Assembly: GCF_024323335.1 (NCBI RefSeq)
Contig: NC_066579.1
Span: forward strand, 310,001-374,000
Source: Lathyrus oleraceus
Taxonomy: Eukaryota > Streptophyta > Magnoliopsida > Fabales > Fabaceae
Reading direction: 5' to 3'
DNA length: 64,000 nucleotides
Shown: positions 21,269 through 32,855 of the stretch, one piece after another
How the letters are laid out: every line of letters starts with the position of its first letter
Position numbering within the stretch: the first letter of the stretch is position 1
Notes under the pieces: model-generated
The model's input: the letters and a program-made list of their open reading frames with translations, nothing else
What the model was told of the DNA's origin: nothing
Databases searched by the model: none
Made by a program: the position numbers and the translations under genes

Positions 21269-23597
21269 TGTCATACCCCAAAATTTGCCCATTAATATTT
21301 CAAGACGTTTTTCAGGGCACTCCGACCCATTTTTACGGCACTGATCTTAAAGGAACGAAGGCTCAGCTCACGAATGAAAATGGCCCAAACTGGCCTGTTC
21401 GCTACACGCTCGCCTAGTGATAACATGAAATTATATCATATTTTAAGGCTTAATTCAATTAAATTTTATCATCATTTATTTCAGGTCACTTTATATTATT
21501 GAATATTACGCGGTATTTTCTTCCTATTTGTCTCAGGTGGCTTATTTGGAAACACAAGTAGAATTGGAGGAAAAGAGGTACAAAAAGGAGGAAAAACGAA
21601 CCAAATAGCAAGGCCCAACCCAAAATACAAGAACTCAGGTATTGCACCTGTGACGAGCGTCACAGAGGCTGTGACGAGCGTCACGCCTTGCGCATTCCTG
21701 TGACGGACGTCACACATGGTGTGACGAACGTCACACCATTCCCCTACTTTTTGGGCGCCAGTAACGCCTCAGAGACTTGAAGAGACTTGAGGAATGTTGG
21801 GGCCTATATCCACGCACACGTTGAAGACCTTTTGGCAACGGGTTACTGAAGCATATATAAATAGCCACGAAGAAAACCTAGAGAGGGAGGCTTTTCCACA
21901 TTTTGTTTCCTTTGGCCGTTTTGCTTTTGCATAGTTTCTTTTCCAGTAGCTTAGTCATTGTTTATTACGAGTTCTACACTGCTCCCCTTGCAATTTCCCA
22001 TTTCCTTTTTAGCATTTAGTTAATTCTTTTCGCACAATAGTTTCTGCAACAGAAACTATTGTGCACCTTTTTACCGAATCTAACCTTACGTTAGGATCTA
22101 GTTTATTTCCTTCGTTTTAATTTGTTGTTTAAAGGAAGCCCTGAAGGAAAAGCCGGCGGCACCGCTCAACTCAATCCGGCATCAACCCTAAGATTGTCAA
22201 TTCAAGGTTACAATTCAATTGCAAACAGGTTTGCGTTACTATCGCTGCTTTACGTTCCGAATTCCCATGTGATATTATAATTGAATTCATAAATATATTT
22301 GAGGTTCTGTATGTAGACTTAAGTATGCCTGGATACCTTGAATTGTTGTAATGGATGCCGCTGTTTTTTCGTTCTGTTTTGATCTTTGCCCTTCTGACCT
22401 GTTTTATTATAACCATGCTTTGTTTACCTGATACTATTACTGCTTTGGTGCAACTCCTCGATTACACCCTGCTTTGGTATGCTAACCCATTTGTTGAATT
22501 TTGCAAAGGTTCATATGGCCCAGGAAAAGATTGCCGTTAGGTCTTCCACTTTATTTGTGGGATACCATTGTGGAGGCTCACCCTAAATTGCCTAATTAAT
22601 TTTAATGTGTTAATTTTAATAATTAATTTTAATGTGTTAATTTTAATAGTTAATTTTAATGTGTTAATTTTAATAGTTAATTTTAATGTAATTTTAATGT
22701 ATTGATTTTAATGTGGAGGCTCATCCTAATTACCTACTTAACTTTAAAATATGGCCTTTAAATATGTGATCTTGGACCTCTCTTGTGCCTTACGACATTA
22801 CGGTATTACGGTCATGTCCCGCGAACGTGGGGATACACTTAGCAATGGCCCTTCGATTAAATCATCATAAAATAAATCATAGTCCCTCGGATGTTGCCTT
22901 CGAAAATACGATTTTGTCCCTCGATGACCCTTCGGTGTAGCCTACGGTTAAATGATGATCGTCCCTTCGAATGCTAAGGTATCCTTACAACTGTTGCCTT
23001 CAATGACCTATCGATGACCCTACGGTGACCCTTAAACATCCAAAGGGTAAGATTACTTACTTCTCAATAGTAAGGACAGTTTTACCCTCATAAGGATAGG
23101 AAATGCCCATAACGACCTCAGGAAGGTATAACTCTCAATTACTGGATCATAACCTAAAACATTTTCCACCCCTCACACTTTACACTTTACAAATCCTAGA
23201 AAATCACCACTTGGTATACATTCATACTAGAATCATTACCGAGTTATATTTTTCTAAACCATTTTCAAAATCAAATGAGATAAATACTTTGTATACATTC
23301 ATACGAGAATCATTACAAAGTTAAACTCTCTTTCAAACATTTTTAAGCAATTCACCGACACTTTTCAGACAAAATATAAGTGATCCAGTAATTAAGAGCC
23401 CATGGATAACCATGGATACAAAGGGTGCTAACACCTTCCCTTTGTATAATGTACCTCCCGAACCCAAAATCTATTGAGGTCTTTCCTGTTCTTTTCCACC
23501 TTTCCTTATTGGATAAAAGAAAAGTCGGTGGAGACTCTTGCTATCCGCGACATTGCGATAAAAAGCAAAATACCCCAAGTCAGTTCACCGTATGACA
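21269..23597 (+). repeat. 5' LTR of the Ogre-like derivative
   Basis: Starts TGTCATACCCC and ends GTATGACA, giving 8-bp inverted ends. It contains four TGACG..CGTCA palindromes (21649-21736), a TATA box (about 21853-21863, TATATAAATAGCC) and an inverted repeat AACTATTGTGC/GCACAATAGTT near 22033-22063. A run of GTTAATTTTAAT-type units lies at 22590-22700. Small ORFs in it are not genes. Confidence 0.92.
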
Positions 23598-23601
23598 GAA
23601 C

Positions 23602-23620
23602 TGGCGACTCCACTGGGGAC
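23602..23620 (+). promoter_or_regulatory. Primer-binding site, Ogre-like derivative
   Basis: TGGCGACTCCACTGGGGAC, four bases after the LTR end. Ogre elements are known to prime from tRNA-Arg; the relative on the minus strand has TGGCGACTCTGCTGGGGA at the matching place. Confidence 0.7.
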
Positions 23621-24490
23621 TCGGAATATTTAAAAAGAGAGGTTACCTTAAAAACAAGATCACTTATTCAATTTGTCTGATTTATTTTAAGGGATTGCTT
23701 GGGTATGTTATGCTTGAGTGAAAGATCCTACACCCGGATCTAGTGTACCTTAGGTAAGTAGCAAGAGATCATCGCGACTGTCCGGCGTATACTGGAATGG
23801 TCAAAATGATGGCTACGGTTAATGTGGCACTTTGGATGTCCTGATGTTCCTCATGTTAGTTGAGGAAATATTTGGCATTCGCGTGGTGTCATAAAAGCAT
23901 TAACCAGACCTTTAGAACCCTAATTGACTCATCCTGGCCATTAGAAAGTAGTGAGATAACTGGCTTCGGTTCCGACTGGAGTTGGTTGAGACTCGATACT
24001 ACACTCTTTGAGATTGGACTTTAGGGAAGCTTCGGTCAACCACTTGGTGTTGCACTGAAGTGGACTTAAAGAAAGGTCGATGATTTGAGATCCTTCTAGA
24101 ACCCGGTTACTACTCTAGGACAGGTTTAACCAACCAAACTTCAGTGGGGAGGGTACTTACCTTTGGAACTCATGCAAGCCTTAAAACCTAGGAGTGATTG
24201 TTGTGTGACTTGCTTGTGCTTGTTATTTACCTAACATCATAACATCATAACATCATGGCATTGTACTAACCATTTCGAGGACTCAGGGATTTAACTTTGC
24301 TCTGTTTTGTATGAAAAAAAAAACAAAAAAAAAAAAAAACAAAAAAAAGTTTCCCTTTTCGGTAGTCTATACAAAGTTAAATTCCAAAAGGCCTTGAAAA
24401 CATTTCATACATTGCATAGCATAACATAACATTGCATAACAGGTACTCTAAAGGGATCAGTGTTCTCACGGTTTTCCTCCAAAAAGAAAA
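23621..24490 (+). other. Leader of the Ogre-like derivative; ORF1 deleted
   Basis: About 870 bp between PBS and gag, versus about 2.2 kb in the full element: the whole ORF1 is missing. The leader keeps the homologous 5' stretch, a run of CATCATAA words (24233-24258) and an A-rich tract at 24310-24348. Confidence 0.7.
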
Positions 24491-25987
24491 ATGGATCTCG
24501 AACAAACTGTCAAAGATCTCCAGACTCAGAATGCTCAATTCAAGGAGACGATGCTAAGCTTATCCAAGGGGCAGGAGGAACTGAAGGCTCTTTTGGTTGA
24601 AAAGAAGAAAGACAAGAAAGCTGTGAGTTTCATTAACCCGGGAAGAAGGCGTAAAGGACAGGCTACGGGAATCAAATTTGGACTCCCGAATGGTCCAGAA
24701 GAGGGGGCGGAGAATGACTCAGAGGAAGAGAATGCTGATTTCTCCAACCCTGAGGATGACGATGAGGACTATGAAAATGAACAGTACTCTCCAAGAGATG
24801 ATAAGTACAAATTGCTGGAAGAACGCATGCTAGCCATGGAGGGTCAGAAGGCGCCTGGCCTAGATTTCGAAAGCTTGGGTCTGGTCTCCGATGTGACCAT
24901 TCCCCGCAAATTCAAAATCCCCACTTTCACTAAGTACGATGGTGCATTCTGTCCTCAGATGCATTTAAGGGCTTATGTGAGAAAGATTCAGCCGCACACC
25001 ACTGATAAGAAACTGTGGATCCATTTCTTCCAAGAAAGTCTGTCTGGCACTCAGTTGGAATGGTATTATCAGCTCGAGAGCTCTGACATCCGCACCTGGA
25101 CTGATTTAGCAACAACTTTCTATAAGCAGTACCAGTACAATTCTGAATTAGCGCCTACTCGGCTACAGTTGCAGAATATGACTATGGGATCTAAAGAAAG
25201 CTTCAAAGAGTATGCTCAGAAATGGAGAGATCTGGCCGGCAGGGTCAAACCCCCTATGACTGATCGAGAATTAGTGGACATGTTCATGGGTACACTGACT
25301 GGCCCATTCTACAGCCACCTACTGGGGAGTTCTTCATCAGGTTTCACTGAACTTATACTGACAGGTGAACGGGTAGAGAGCGGCATTCGAAGTGGAAAGT
25401 TACAGGCAGCTACTTCTACAAGCAGTAAAAAGTCCTACCATGGGAAGAATGAATCGAATGTTGTGTATGGTCAAAAGAATCATAACAAGAAAAATGGTGA
25501 CCATGCCGTTGGAGCAGTGACAATCGCCGCCCCGCCAGCTCAAAACTTCCAGCAAAGACCAGACAGACCAAGAAGGCAGTTTACCAAGCTCAATATGACT
25601 TTAGCACAAACACTGCAAAGTATGCTAAAGGTAAACTTAATCACTCTCAGAGGTCCTCCTGCAAATGTCAACACTGCTTCGCCTCGTTATAATCCCAATG
25701 CCAGGTGTGTATATCACTCCGATAGCCCCGGGCACGATACAAACGATTGTTGGTTGTTGAAGAACAAAATTCAGGACATGATCGACGCTGGGGAAATTGA
25801 GTTCGAGCCTCCGGAGACTCCTAATGTCATCACTGCCCCTCTGCCTAATCATGACAAGACTGTCAATGTTGTGGAGGATACTGATAGCGATGGCGACCTG
25901 GATAGCTGGGTCTACCCAATAATTGGTGACGGACTCAATAATTGGAAGGCTGAAGACACTATCCCGATTTCCTTTAGTCGGGAGTAA
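24491..25987 (+). CDS. Gag of the Ogre-like derivative (498 aa, protease deleted)
   Basis: Intact ORF. Residues 1-40 look coiled-coil, 65-105 are acidic, about 170-300 form the Retrotrans_gag domain (LWIHFFQESLSGTQLEWYY, FKEYAQKWRDLAGRV), and a C-x2-H-x5-H-x4-C zinc-knuckle-like motif sits at 406-420 (CVYHSDSPGHDTNDC). It would form the particle and bind RNA. Compared with the 1,009-residue gag-protease of the minus-strand element, exactly 511 codons are missing between PNHDKTVN and DSDGDLDSW, in frame, removing a Cys-rich segment and the whole protease, while the last 35 residues remain. The start ATG is shared with the full-length copy. Maintenance of a 498-codon ORF amid a wrecked pol suggests gag was kept functional until recently. 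Confidence 0.9.
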   Translation: MDLEQTVKDLQTQNAQFKETMLSLSKGQEELKALLVEKKKDKKAVSFINPGRRRKGQATGIKFGLPNGPEEGAENDSEEENADFSNPEDDDEDYENEQYSPRDDKYKLLEERMLAMEGQKAPGLDFESLGLVSDVTIPRKFKIPTFTKYDGAFCPQMHLRAYVRKIQPHTTDKKLWIHFFQESLSGTQLEWYYQLESSDIRTWTDLATTFYKQYQYNSELAPTRLQLQNMTMGSKESFKEYAQKWRDLAGRVKPPMTDRELVDMFMGTLTGPFYSHLLGSSSSGFTELILTGERVESGIRSGKLQAATSTSSKKSYHGKNESNVVYGQKNHNKKNGDHAVGAVTIAAPPAQNFQQRPDRPRRQFTKLNMTLAQTLQSMLKVNLITLRGPPANVNTASPRYNPNARCVYHSDSPGHDTNDCWLLKNKIQDMIDAGEIEFEPPETPNVITAPLPNHDKTVNVVEDTDSDGDLDSWVYPIIGDGLNNWKAEDTIPISFSRE

Positions 25988-26204
25988 TTGTTATTGCTAT
26001 TTTAGTATTTCAAAAGCATTGTGTCTATACCCGGGGCACAATAGCTAATTTGTTAAGGGTTTTGTCATTTTCATAAGCATATTCATATTCAATAAATCAA
26101 TGGACTTTTTGCATTCAAATATTGCGCTTTTTATCTTTCCTGTCATTTTTCAAACAAGCTATGTTTTCTTGCACACACTCACGTAACAATTTGCCGATCC
26201 ATAT
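25985..26204 (+). other. Remnant of the Ogre gag-pro/pol intron
   Basis: Homologous to the 234-bp putative intron of the full element. The donor GTAATTG at the gag stop is kept, but the expected acceptor CTGCAG reads TTGCCG (about 26191-26196), so the normal splice is unlikely. Confidence 0.55.
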
Positions 26205-27510
26205 CCACTCTGGATCCTGTTGGTAATGATTCTGCTACTGTTCATTATGACTTTGAAAATCCGATCTACCAAGCCGAGGATGGAAGTGAGGAAGATTGTG
26301 AAGTCCCTGGAGAACTTGCCAGACTGGTACTGCAAGAAGAAAAGACCACACAGCCGCATGAGGAATCAATTGAAATTGTAAATCTGGGTACTGAAATAGA
26401 CAAGAAAGAAGTCAGAGGTTTCTTGGGACACTTGAATTACATTGCCCGATTCATTCCCCACTTGACTGCTACCTGCGAACCCATCTTCAAATTACTAAAA
26501 CCAAGAGATGGTATGGAATGATGAATGACAAAATCAAGAAGTATCTCCAAGAACCTCCAATTCTGATGCTACCAGTCGAAGGAAGACCTCTAACTATGTA
26601 TTTGACCGTGTTAGAAAATTCAATAGGGTGTGCTGGGGCAACATGACGAGTCTGGTCGAAAAGAGCATGTCATATACTGCCTTAGCAAAAGGTATCGACT
26701 GTGAAACAAGATACTCACAGCTCGAGAAAGCTTGCTGCGCTTTGGCTTGGGCTGCTCGCCGACTAAGACAGTATATGTTGAATCATACCACTTTATTGAT
26801 TTCTAAGATGGATCTTATCAAATATACATTCGAGAAACCTGCTGTCTCCTAAAAGAGTTATCACTGATAATGGTACTAAATTGAACTCGGCATGCAGTTC
26901 AAAATAAAACACCATAACTCTTCTCCGTACCGGCCAAAGACGAACGGCGCCATGGAGGCTGCTAACAATATCAAGAATATAACAGTAACATACAAAGACT
27001 GGCATGAGATGTTACCCTTTACTCTTTATGGTTATCTCACTTCAGTGCGCACTTCGACAGGGGGCAACTCTGTTCTCTTTAGTCTATGGAATGGAAGGGA
27101 AGTTCAGATCCCCTCTCTAAGAATTGTGAAAGATGCAGGCTTAGATGAGGATGAATGGATTCAAACTCTACTCGATCAGATAAATTTGATTGATGAAAAG
27201 AGACTGGCGGCTGTTTGTCATGGGCAGATATATCAGAAGCACATGACCCAGGCATTTAACAAAAAGGTCAAGAGACGAGTGTACCAAATCGGCGACTTAG
27301 TTATCAAGCGTATCATTCTACCACAAGGTGATCCTAGGGGCAAATGGACTCCCACATACGAAGGGCCATTTGTAGTTAAGAAGGTATTCTCTGGTGGAGC
27401 CATGATGCTTGCTACAATGGACGGCGAAGAGTTCCCGCATCCTGTGAACGCTGGCATAGTTAAAAAAAATACTACGCATAAAAGAGACCCGCTAGGTCGA
27501 CGTACCTAGG
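26205..27510 (+). pseudogene. Pol remnants: linker, RNase H and integrase pieces
   Basis: Three pieces of the pol seen in the minus-strand element. 26205-26400 is the pre-RT linker. At about 26405 it jumps from the NLGTEIDKKEV position to VRGFLGHLNYIARF, deleting the RT core with YVDD. 26410-26850 is the RT connection and first RNase H (CCALAWAARRLRQYMLNHT), with frameshifts. At about 26850 it jumps to the integrase core (VITDNGT), deleting the second RNase H and the integrase zinc domain, and 26892-27509 is the integrase C-terminal part (HHNSSPYRPKTNGAMEAANN, WTPTYEGPFVVKKVFSGGAM). The part after 26892 is open for 205 codons. Non-functional. Confidence 0.85.
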
Positions 27511-29113
27511 CAAAAGTAAGGGCATCCCGACGAACCAAAAGGGTTCGGGCAAAAATTAGGGATAAACATGTAAAGACGTACACCCGGCAAGTCGAAAACC
27601 TGAAAAGGCGGCTTGAGCAAAAAAGGGTATCCCGGTGGACTGAAAACCTGAAAAGGCGGTCCAGGCAAAAATTAGGGATTAAAGCGTATGACTATGCCTC
27701 ATTCTCTGTCTGCTTCAACCAAGTTCAAGGGACTGAACAAGCCAATCACTTCTATCCGACAGCAGGAGATGAGATGCTTGAAGACATAATGACAGTAGTG
27801 GAGTTAAAATCAACGGGATTTTTCCTCATAGCTTCTCTTTGTTTGCCTGACAATTTCCTCTTACTAGGATTTCTGTCTCCTTGTACTCAAATTGCCTATT
27901 TATAGGCCCTCTTGCAAAATCAATACAATTTTATTTCCAAAAAGATGCTTTTGTTTTACTTTCTCTGTTTTGTTTGCGTAAACGTCCGTTGATTTAACTT
28001 GAATTGATATATGCATTTGAATATGATCAATGTTTATCAAAATACATGCATAAAATAACAATGACAATTACTGAAGGACTTCAGGATCGAGGAGAAGGTC
28101 TAACCAGGCTTTCCAATGAATCTGTTGCCAATTCTATTCCCCGGCTAAGCCAGTTATTCCCCAGAAGAAATGGGCATCACTAGACTGGTCATCTCTTCTA
28201 CCCCCAGCCAGGCTCTGTTGAATATCTCTGCCATCAGATAAAAGTCAAATACCCCTAGCTAAGGAAGGATCATCAATACAAATATCTCCGACCAGAAGAC
28301 TGAGATTTATTTCCCCAGTAGAGTCCCCTGGAAGAACGTTTCAGACACATAATTCACTCATTACATCATTTCACAGCATACGCATGCATACAACATTTGC
28401 ATCTCATGCATCATGACATGGCATGAAGCTAACTTTATTTTTCAGGTCAAGTATCCTCTTGATACAATCAAAACAAAGGTCCATTCAGACGGACATCCTT
28501 ATCAATTACATTCAGGATTCAACTACATCTTTCAGATACACTCCATGACAACATTCATTCGGACATCCTCCTAACGATGGCATCTATAAGCTCATCCCAA
28601 ATAGGCATTGCAAATACAACATACACAAATACTATCAGATATAGCCTAGCGTACGGTTCATCCTGATTCATTTCAACATATGACTCCTTCAAGGCCTCAA
28701 ATATAGTCTAATGTACGACCAAGTTAGACCAGATGATGTTCAGATACGGTCTAATGTACGACCCAATTTGACCTTCGTCTCCCCAGATGCTACCTAGTGT
28801 ACGGTACATTTCTGAAGTGTAGTCTAGTGTACGACTACCCCCTTTTTATCATCAGATTCAGCCTAATGGACGGCTCAGTCTGCTCAGATACGGTCTAATG
28901 TACGACCCAATTTGACCTTCGTCTCCTCAGATGCTACCTAGTGTACGGTACATTTCTGAAGTGTAGTCTAGTGTACGACTACCCCCTTTTATCATCAGAT
29001 TCAGCCTAATGGACGGCTCATCCTGCAACTCCAATGCAGTCTATCATAAGACCCATTTGGATCTTTAACTCAAAGACAGTCTAATGTACGACCAAGTTAG
29101 ACCGTCAAATCCT
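27511..29113 (+). other. Long 3' untranslated region of the Ogre-like derivative
   Basis: Non-coding. 27535-27680 repeats the phrase GAAAACCTGAAAAGGCGG with AAAAATTAGGG. 28640-29110 holds dispersed copies of an 18-24 bp word of the type CTAATGTACGACC. The region is conserved with 47820-50310 of the full element. Confidence 0.65.
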
Positions 29114-29690
29114 CAGGTGCTACCTTCGGACAGGTACATTCCTGAATGGTAGCCTGGTATACGGCTACTCCCTTGCTCAGGTGCTACCTTCGGACAGGTA
29201 CATTCCTGAATGGTAGTCTGGTATACGGCTACTCCCTTGCTCAGGTGCTACCTTCGGACAGGTACATTCCTGAATGGTAGTCTGGTATACGGCTACTCCC
29301 TTGCTCAGGTGCTACCTTCGGACAGGTACATTCCTGAATGGTAGCCTGGTATACGGCTACTCCCTTGCTCAGGTGCTACCTTCGGACAGGTACATTCCTG
29401 AATGGTAGTCTGGTATACGACTACTCCCTTGCTCAGGTGCTACCTTCGGACAGGTACATTCCTGAATGGTAGCCTGGTATACGGCTACTCCCTTGCTCAG
29501 GTGCTACCTTCGGACAGGTACATTCCTGAATGGTAGTCTGGTATACGGCTACTCCCTTGCTCAGGTGCTACCTTCGGACAGGTACATTCCTGAATGGTAG
29601 TCTGGTATACGACTACTCCCTTGCTCAGATGCTACCTTCGGACAGGTACATTTCTGAATGGTAGTCTAGTATACGGCTACTCCCTCTTCA
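29114..29690 (+). repeat. 64-bp tandem repeat in the 3' region (about nine units)
   Basis: Units start at 29114, 29178, 29242, 29306, 29370, 29434, 29498, 29562 and 29626; each contains CAGGTGCTACCTTCGGACAG and TGGTAGTCTGGTATACG. Near-identical, alternating slightly (AGTCTGG / AGCCTGG). Similar units occur in the minus-strand relative, so this is an element-borne minisatellite. Confidence 0.93.
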
Positions 29691-30144
29691 AGCAGATTCG
29701 GCCTAACGGACGACTCATTCTGCAACTCAGAAACGATCTAGCGTATGATCCGTTCTGATCTTTCATCCCCATCAAAGTCATCCGCCTAACGAACAGCTCA
29801 CTCTGGTACTCAGATATGGTCCAGTATATGACCCATTCTGATCCCTTATCCCCAGCAGTATACAGCATACTCTGACTCCCCAGCGAAGTCAACAGCGTGA
29901 TGGGGGATTCACTATACGGTCTAGTGTATGACCCGGTATGACATCCATGTCTTCAGACATCGTCTAGCGTACGACGCAATCTGGAAATCTCCTCATCAAA
30001 CTACCTGGATGGCATCTTTAAGCCCATCTCCACCAAGACTAATTGGCAAGTGCAAATTTTTGGGGCATTCTAGTGTTCAATAATCTTTCACCTCCAGACC
30101 ACGAACGGCACATACCATTCTAACTCTCTCGGTTCAAGAATATT

Positions 30145-30157
30145 GAACAGGGGCAGC
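30145..30157 (+). promoter_or_regulatory. Polypurine-tract position before the 3' LTR
   Basis: GAACAGGGGCAGC immediately before TGTCATAC. The same bases precede the LTR at 21269 and, on the minus strand, at 47658-47670. Confidence 0.5.
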
Positions 30158-32485
30158 TGTCATACCCCAAAATTTGCCCATTAATATTTCAAGACGTTTT
30201 TCAGGGCACTCCGACCCATTTTTACGGCACTGATCTTAAAGGAACGAAGGCTCAGCTCACGAATGAAAATGGCCCAAACTGGCCTGTTCGCTACACGCTC
30301 GCCTAGTGATAACATGAAATTATATCATATTTTAAGGCTTAATTCAATTAAATTTTATCATCATTTATTTCAGGTCACTTTATATTATTGAATATTACGC
30401 GGTATTTTCTTCCTATTTGTCTCAGGTGGCTTATTTGGAAACACAAGTAGAATTGGAGGAAAAGAGGTACAAAAAGGAGGAAAAACGAACCAAATAGCAA
30501 GGCCCAGCCCAAAATACAAGAACTCAGGTATTGCACCTGTGACGAGCGTCACAGAGGCTGTGACGAGCGTCACGCCTTGCGCATTCCTGTGACGGACGTC
30601 ACACATGGTGTGACGAACGTCACACCATTCCCCTACTTTTTGGGCGCCAGTAACGCCTCAGAGACTTGAAGAGACTTGAGGAATGTTGGGGCCTATATCC
30701 ACGCGCACGTTGAAGACCTTTTGGCAACGGGTTACTGAAGCATATATAAATAGCCACGAAGAAAACCTAGAGAGGGAGGCTTTTCCACATTTTGTTTCCT
30801 TTGGCCGTTTTGCTTTTGCATAGTTTCTTTTCCAGTAGCTTAGTCATTGTTTATTACGAGTTCTACACTGCTCCCCTTGCAATTTCCCATTTCCTTTTTA
30901 GCATTTAGTTAATTCTTTTCGCACAATAGTTTCTGCAACAGAAACTATTGTGCACCTTTTTACCGAATCTAACCTTACGTTAGGATCTAGTTTATTTCCT
31001 TCGTTTTAATTTGTTGTTTAAAGGAAGCCCTGAAGGAAAAGCCGGCGGCACCGCTCAACTCAATCCGGCATCAACCCTAAGAGTGCCAATTCAAGGTTAC
31101 AATTCAATTGCAAACAGGTTTGCGTTACTATCGCCGCTTTACGTTCCGAATTCCCATGTGATATTATAATTGAATTCATAAATATATTTGAGGTTCTGTA
31201 TGTAGACTTAAGTATGCCTGGATACCTTGAATTGTTGTAATGGATGCCGCTGTTTTTTCGTTCTGTTTTGATCTTTGCCCTTCTGACCTGTTTTATTATA
31301 ACCATGCTTTGTTTACCTGATACTATTACTGCTTTGGTGCAACTCCTCGATTACACCCTGCTTTGGTATGCTAACCCGTTTGTTGAATTTTGCAAAGGTT
31401 CATATGGCCCAGGAAAAGATTGTCGTTAGGTCTTCCACTTTATTTGTGGGATACCATTGTGGAGGCTCACCCTAAATTGCCTAATTAATTTTAATGTGTT
31501 AATTTTAATAATTAATTTTAATGTGTTAATTTTAATAGTTAATTTTAATGTGTTAATTTTAATAGTTAATTTTAATGTAATTTTAATGTATTGATTTTAA
31601 TGTGGAGGCTCATCCTAATTACCTACTTAACTTTAAATATGGCCTTTAAATATGTGATCTTGGACCTCTCTTGTGCCTTACGACATTACGGTATTACGGT
31701 CATGTCCCGCGAACGTGGGGATACACTTAGCAATGGCCCTTCGATTAAATCATCATAAAATAAATCATAGTCCCTCGGATGTTGCCTTCGAAAATACGAT
31801 TTTGTCCCTCGATGACCCTTCGGTGTAGCCTACGGTTAAATGATGATCGTCCCTTCGAATGCTAAGGTATCCTTACAACTGTTGCCTTCAATGACCTATC
31901 GATGACCCTACGGTGACCCTTAAACATCCAAAGGGTAAGATTACTTACTTCTCAATAGTAAGGACAGTTTTACCCTCATAAGGATAGGAAATGCCCATAA
32001 CGACCTCAGGAAGGTATAACTCTCAATTACTGGATCATAACCTAAAACATTTTCCACCCCTCACACTTTACACTTTACAAATCCTAGAAAATCACCACTT
32101 GGTATACATTCATACTAGAATCATTACCGAGTTATATTTTTCTAAACCATTTTCAAAATCAAATGAGATAAATACTTTGTATACATTCATACGAGAATCA
32201 TTACAAAGTTAAACTCTCTTTCAAACATTTTTAAGCAATTCACCGACACTTTTCAGACAAAATATAAGTGATCCAGTAATTAAGAGCCCATGGATAACCA
32301 TGGATACAAAGGGTGCTAACACTTTCCCTTTGTATAATGTACCTCCCGAACCCAAAATCTATTGAGGTCTTTCCTGTTCTTTTCCACCTTTCCTTATTGG
32401 ATAAAAGAAAAGTCGGTGGCGACTCTTGCTATCCGCGACATTGCGATAAAAAGCAAAATACCCCAAGTCAGTTCACCGTATGACA
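30158..32485 (+). repeat. 3' LTR of the Ogre-like derivative
   Basis: Matches 21269-23597 with about ten differences seen by eye, including one 1-bp indel (CTTTAAAATA versus CTTTAAATA). It ends GTATGACA at 32485, then continues directly into the copia LTR. Confidence 0.92.
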
Positions 32486-32850
32486 AAGGAGAAGAGTAAT
32501 AAAATTCTGCAGAGTTTCTCTCTACCCACAAACTGTGAAAAACTTCTTATTCACTTCGCAACTGCAAAATACTGTGAATACAATGTTATGAATACTCTAT
32601 TCACTTTATTACAAAAATAAGGGTTACTCCCTCTATTTATAGATTTAGGTTAACTTGGACCTCAAGCTAAAGCCCAAAACTATAAAAGTCCAAAATCGCT
32701 AACACTACTAAAATAGGCATAAGTCAAAATCCTGTGTGAGGCAACATGCTTCGATATTTCGACACACTAACACAACTTAACATACTAGGTGGTTCGACAC
32801 TTTCTTATTTTGTCGAGAAACCTGCTTCAACATAAGGAATTAATTCAACA
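32486..32850 (-). repeat. Copia solo LTR, right part
   Basis: Runs from the Ogre-like insertion to TTCAACA at 32850. On the minus strand it has TATAAATAGAGG (about 32632-32643) and TTCGACA/TTTCGAC words. No copia coding region remains, so it is a solo LTR produced by LTR-LTR recombination. Confidence 0.75.
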
Positions 32851-32855
32851 TTCAC
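32851..32855. repeat. Right target-site duplication TTCAC
   Basis: Directly follows the copia LTR end and equals 20611-20615. Confidence 0.8.

Larger units (their letters stand above)
20701..32485 (+). mobile_element. Ogre-like (Ty3/gypsy, Tat lineage) deletion derivative, gag only
   Basis: Two LTRs of 2,329 and 2,328 bp flank a shortened interior. Order: internal 3' tail (20701-21268), LTR (21269-23597), PBS, leader, gag (24491-25987), pol remnants (26190-27510), 3' repeats (27510-30157), LTR (30158-32485). The left 568-bp tail matches 29589-30157 nearly base for base, so the insertion starts inside an element instead of at an LTR edge. Compared with the minus-strand relative at 45458-61501 it lacks ORF1, protease, RT core and part of integrase. 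LTRs differ at about ten places by eye, so it moved or was made recently; proteins would have to come from an autonomous relative. Confidence 0.88.

Noticed and set aside
22355..22540. Short ORF repeated at 31244-31429
   Set aside because: It recurs because it lies in the LTR; no domain and no reason to be a gene.
29114..29690. CRISPR-like regular array
   Set aside because: Units of 64 bp are directly abutting and near-identical with no unique spacers, and lie inside a plant retrotransposon; it is a minisatellite.
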